Assembly: GCA_017545095.1 (NCBI GenBank)
Contig: JAFYCU010000223.1
Coordinates: 1 to 5,896, forward strand
Source of the DNA: Muribaculaceae bacterium
GTDB lineage: Bacteria; Bacteroidota; Bacteroidia; Bacteroidales; Muribaculaceae
Length of the DNA: 5,896 nucleotides
Direction of reading: 5' to 3'
Position numbers and translations under genes: made by a program. How positions within the stretch are numbered: the first letter of the stretch is position 1; every line of letters begins with the position of its first letter. Positions 4,177-5,896 of the stretch are shown piece after piece. The notes beneath the pieces were generated by a model. It made no database searches. It had not been told where the DNA came from and saw only the letters and a list, made by a program, of their open reading frames with translations.

Positions 4177-5896
4177 ATGAAGAAAACCCTTTTAGTATCG
4201 GGGCTACTCGCTGCTATGGTCTTTATGGGTGCACAGGCGAGCAACACAATCGAGATGCTGGGCGTAACCTATCAGGTCGATACCCTGTTTCATAACCAAT
4301 TAGGCCCCGGCACCACGCAGACGTCGCTGTGGATACACAACAGCTCACTCAACCTGCGGGTGTTCTATGCCACGCTCGACCTCAACAATCCCTACCTGTC
4401 GCTGGAGTGCCTCGTGGCCGCCGACCGCTTGCGCTCGGCCAACACGCTCGACTATATGGTGCAGAAGCATTCTCGCGAGGGGCATCGTGAGTTTATCGGC
4501 ATCAACGGAGACTTTTTTGATGTGTCGGGCTACAAAACCCATCGTGGCATACTCACTTGGGGATCACCCATGGGACCCACGGTGAGCAACGGACAGATGT
4601 TTCTCACCCGTCACAATAATGGCAATTACCTCAGTTTCAGCACCGATAAGGATGGACAGGTGTATGTGAACCCCTTTGAGTATCGCGGCACCATCACCGC
4701 TGCCGACAATTCGCAGGCCATTATCTCGGCTGTGAATCCCGTGCAGGTGTCGGTGGAGAACAATGCCATCACCATCTTCAACTCGTTCTACTTCGGCAGC
4801 AGCGATCAGCTGGGCGGCTGCGAGGTGACGGCCAAGCTGGCTGCTGGTGAGACGTTTCGCCCCACAGGACAGACACGCCTGGTGGTTACCAGCGAGCCGA
4901 ACACCGAGGGCGACATGGCCATTCCCAACAATGGTTTTGTGCTTCACGCAAAAGGCACTGCCGAGGCTTTTCTGCAGAATGTGAGGCCTGGCGATGAGCT
5001 GGTGCTCGAAACGGCATGCACCGTGGCCGGTCAAACCATCGACCCCGCTCAGGTGGTCTCGGGTTTCCCCCACATTCTGGGTAATGGCGAAGTACTCGAC
5101 ACTGAGCACCTGCGTGGTGATGCCTCGCAGCGTCACCCGCGCACGGGCATTGGATATGGCGATGGCGGCAACAAGGTCATCTTCTGCGTGGTGGACGGTC
5201 GTCAGTCATTGTCGGCCGGTGTGCGCACCTCAGAGTTGGCCTGCATCATGCGCTATGCCGGAGCCACCGAGGCCATGAACCTCGACGGCGGTGGCTCGTC
5301 GATTCTCTACTCCACCATGTTCGGTGCGCGCAACAACCCCAGCATCGGTCAGGACCGCGCAACAGGCAACGCAATGTTTGGGGTCTACAACGTGCCCGAC
5401 GATGATGTGATTGCCGAGCTGCGCTTCCAGGACTTCCGCCTGAGCACGCCGCGCTACGGCGTGTATGTGCCGCATTTCTTTGGCTACAACCAGTACGGCG
5501 TACTCATCGACCCCGATGTGCAAGGCGTGAAGCTGTCGTGTCCCGAGGGCTTCGGTCGCATCAAGGGCGACACGCTGTTCTTCGCCACAGGTACGGGCGA
5601 GGCGTTGCTCACGGCCACGCTGGGCGAGGTGAGTGTGTCGATGCCGATGACCATCATCGGCGAGGAGCTTGACAACATGTCGCTGGTGCACCACAGCATC
5701 GTCACCGACGGCCTGCGCGACTACACGGTGGAGGCCCAGAGCGTGATGGACGGTGCAGCGATGCCGTTGGCCGCCGAGGCACTGACGTGGACCACGAGCG
5801 ACCCCGCCGTGGTGCGCATCGACGATGGCGGCGTGCTGCGCGGCCTGAAGGATGGCACATCGGTCGTGCGCGGCACGGTCGACGGCATCACCGACA
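4177..5896 (+). CDS. Secreted phosphodiester glycosidase (NAGPA/DUF2233 family) with Ig-like domains, 3' end beyond window
   Basis: The frame is open from the ATG at 4177 to the window end (573 full codons). A signal peptide (MKKTLLVSGLLAAMVFMGAQA, cleaved near A21) supports this start. Residues ~50-402 carry the hallmarks of the NAGPA family (phosphodiester glycosidase; mammalian uncovering enzyme, which releases GlcNAc from GlcNAc-1-phospho-mannose): GINGDFF at 108-114, RTGIGY at 322-327, VDGRQ at 339-343 and AMNLDGGGSS at 366-375, the likely active-site loop. From I412 a beta-rich Ig-like region follows. From about residue 500 a bacterial Ig-like (BIG2-type) domain appears, with LTWTTSDPAVVRID starting at 536 and GVLRGLKDGTS after it. 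Export suggests action on an extracellular or periplasmic phosphodiester-linked sugar; the substrate cannot be told. More Ig-like or sorting domains probably lie beyond the window. It is 180 bases from gene 2, across a strong hairpin. Confidence 0.9.
   Translation, partial: MKKTLLVSGLLAAMVFMGAQASNTIEMLGVTYQVDTLFHNQLGPGTTQTSLWIHNSSLNLRVFYATLDLNNPYLSLECLVAADRLRSANTLDYMVQKHSREGHREFIGINGDFFDVSGYKTHRGILTWGSPMGPTVSNGQMFLTRHNNGNYLSFSTDKDGQVYVNPFEYRGTITAADNSQAIISAVNPVQVSVENNAITIFNSFYFGSSDQLGGCEVTAKLAAGETFRPTGQTRLVVTSEPNTEGDMAIPNNGFVLHAKGTAEAFLQNVRPGDELVLETACTVAGQTIDPAQVVSGFPHILGNGEVLDTEHLRGDASQRHPRTGIGYGDGGNKVIFCVVDGRQSLSAGVRTSELACIMRYAGATEAMNLDGGGSSILYSTMFGARNNPSIGQDRATGNAMFGVYNVPDDDVIAELRFQDFRLSTPRYGVYVPHFFGYNQYGVLIDPDVQGVKLSCPEGFGRIKGDTLFFATGTGEALLTATLGEVSVSMPMTIIGEELDNMSLVHHSIVTDGLRDYTVEAQSVMDGAAMPLAAEALTWTTSDPAVVRIDDGGVLRGLKDGTSVVRGTVDGITD

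Noticed and set aside
4564..5136. 190-codon antisense frame within the phosphodiester glycosidase gene
   Set aside because: The sense frame carries intact family motifs throughout this interval; the antisense product has no recognisable feature.

Overview
The window looks like a chromosomal segment of a gut-type Bacteroidales bacterium (Prevotellaceae- or Muribaculaceae-like; inferred, no marker gene is present). The support is: promoters of the Bacteroidetes form (TTTG, about 20 bases, then TAnnTTTG), A/T-rich leaders without a Shine-Dalgarno sequence, three MKK-type signal peptides in a row, a C-terminal tail resembling type IX secretion sorting tails, a C-terminal dockerin-like module, and G+C-rich codons set against A+T-rich intergenic DNA.

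Layout. Bases 1-396 hold no credible gene. They carry two 98% identical 132-base copies of an intergenic repeat at a 172-base period, built largely from 7-base tandem motifs, then a G+C-rich palindrome and short inverted echoes of the same motifs. Bases 397-557 are a promoter region and leader for gene 1 (558-2249), a secreted, probably surface-attached protein with four tandem chitobiase-C-terminal/Ig-like repeats and a sorting-like tail. Bases 2250-2535 hold two G+C hairpins and then a promoter for gene 2 (2536-3996), a secreted protein of probable beta-propeller type ending in a dockerin-like double EF-hand. Bases 3997-4176 hold two nested inverted repeats, the second a very long terminator-like hairpin followed by a T-run. 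Gene 3 (4177 to beyond the window end) is a secreted phosphodiester glycosidase (NAGPA/DUF2233 family) followed by Ig-like domains; it is cut off by the window.

All three genes are on the + strand and encode exported proteins, but each has its own leader and apparent punctuation, so they look like neighbouring single-gene units rather than one tight operon. The most interesting signal is regulatory. Genes 1 and 2 share an identical 12-base element (ATTTTTGATAAA) exactly 14 bases upstream of the -33 TTTG box, with the TAC of the -7 box also at the same offset. Gene 1 has a perfect 10-base inverted repeat bracketing its -33 box, and gene 2 has a perfect 10-base direct repeat bracketing its promoter. 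I see no convincing CRISPR array, phage, transposase, RNA gene or defence system here.
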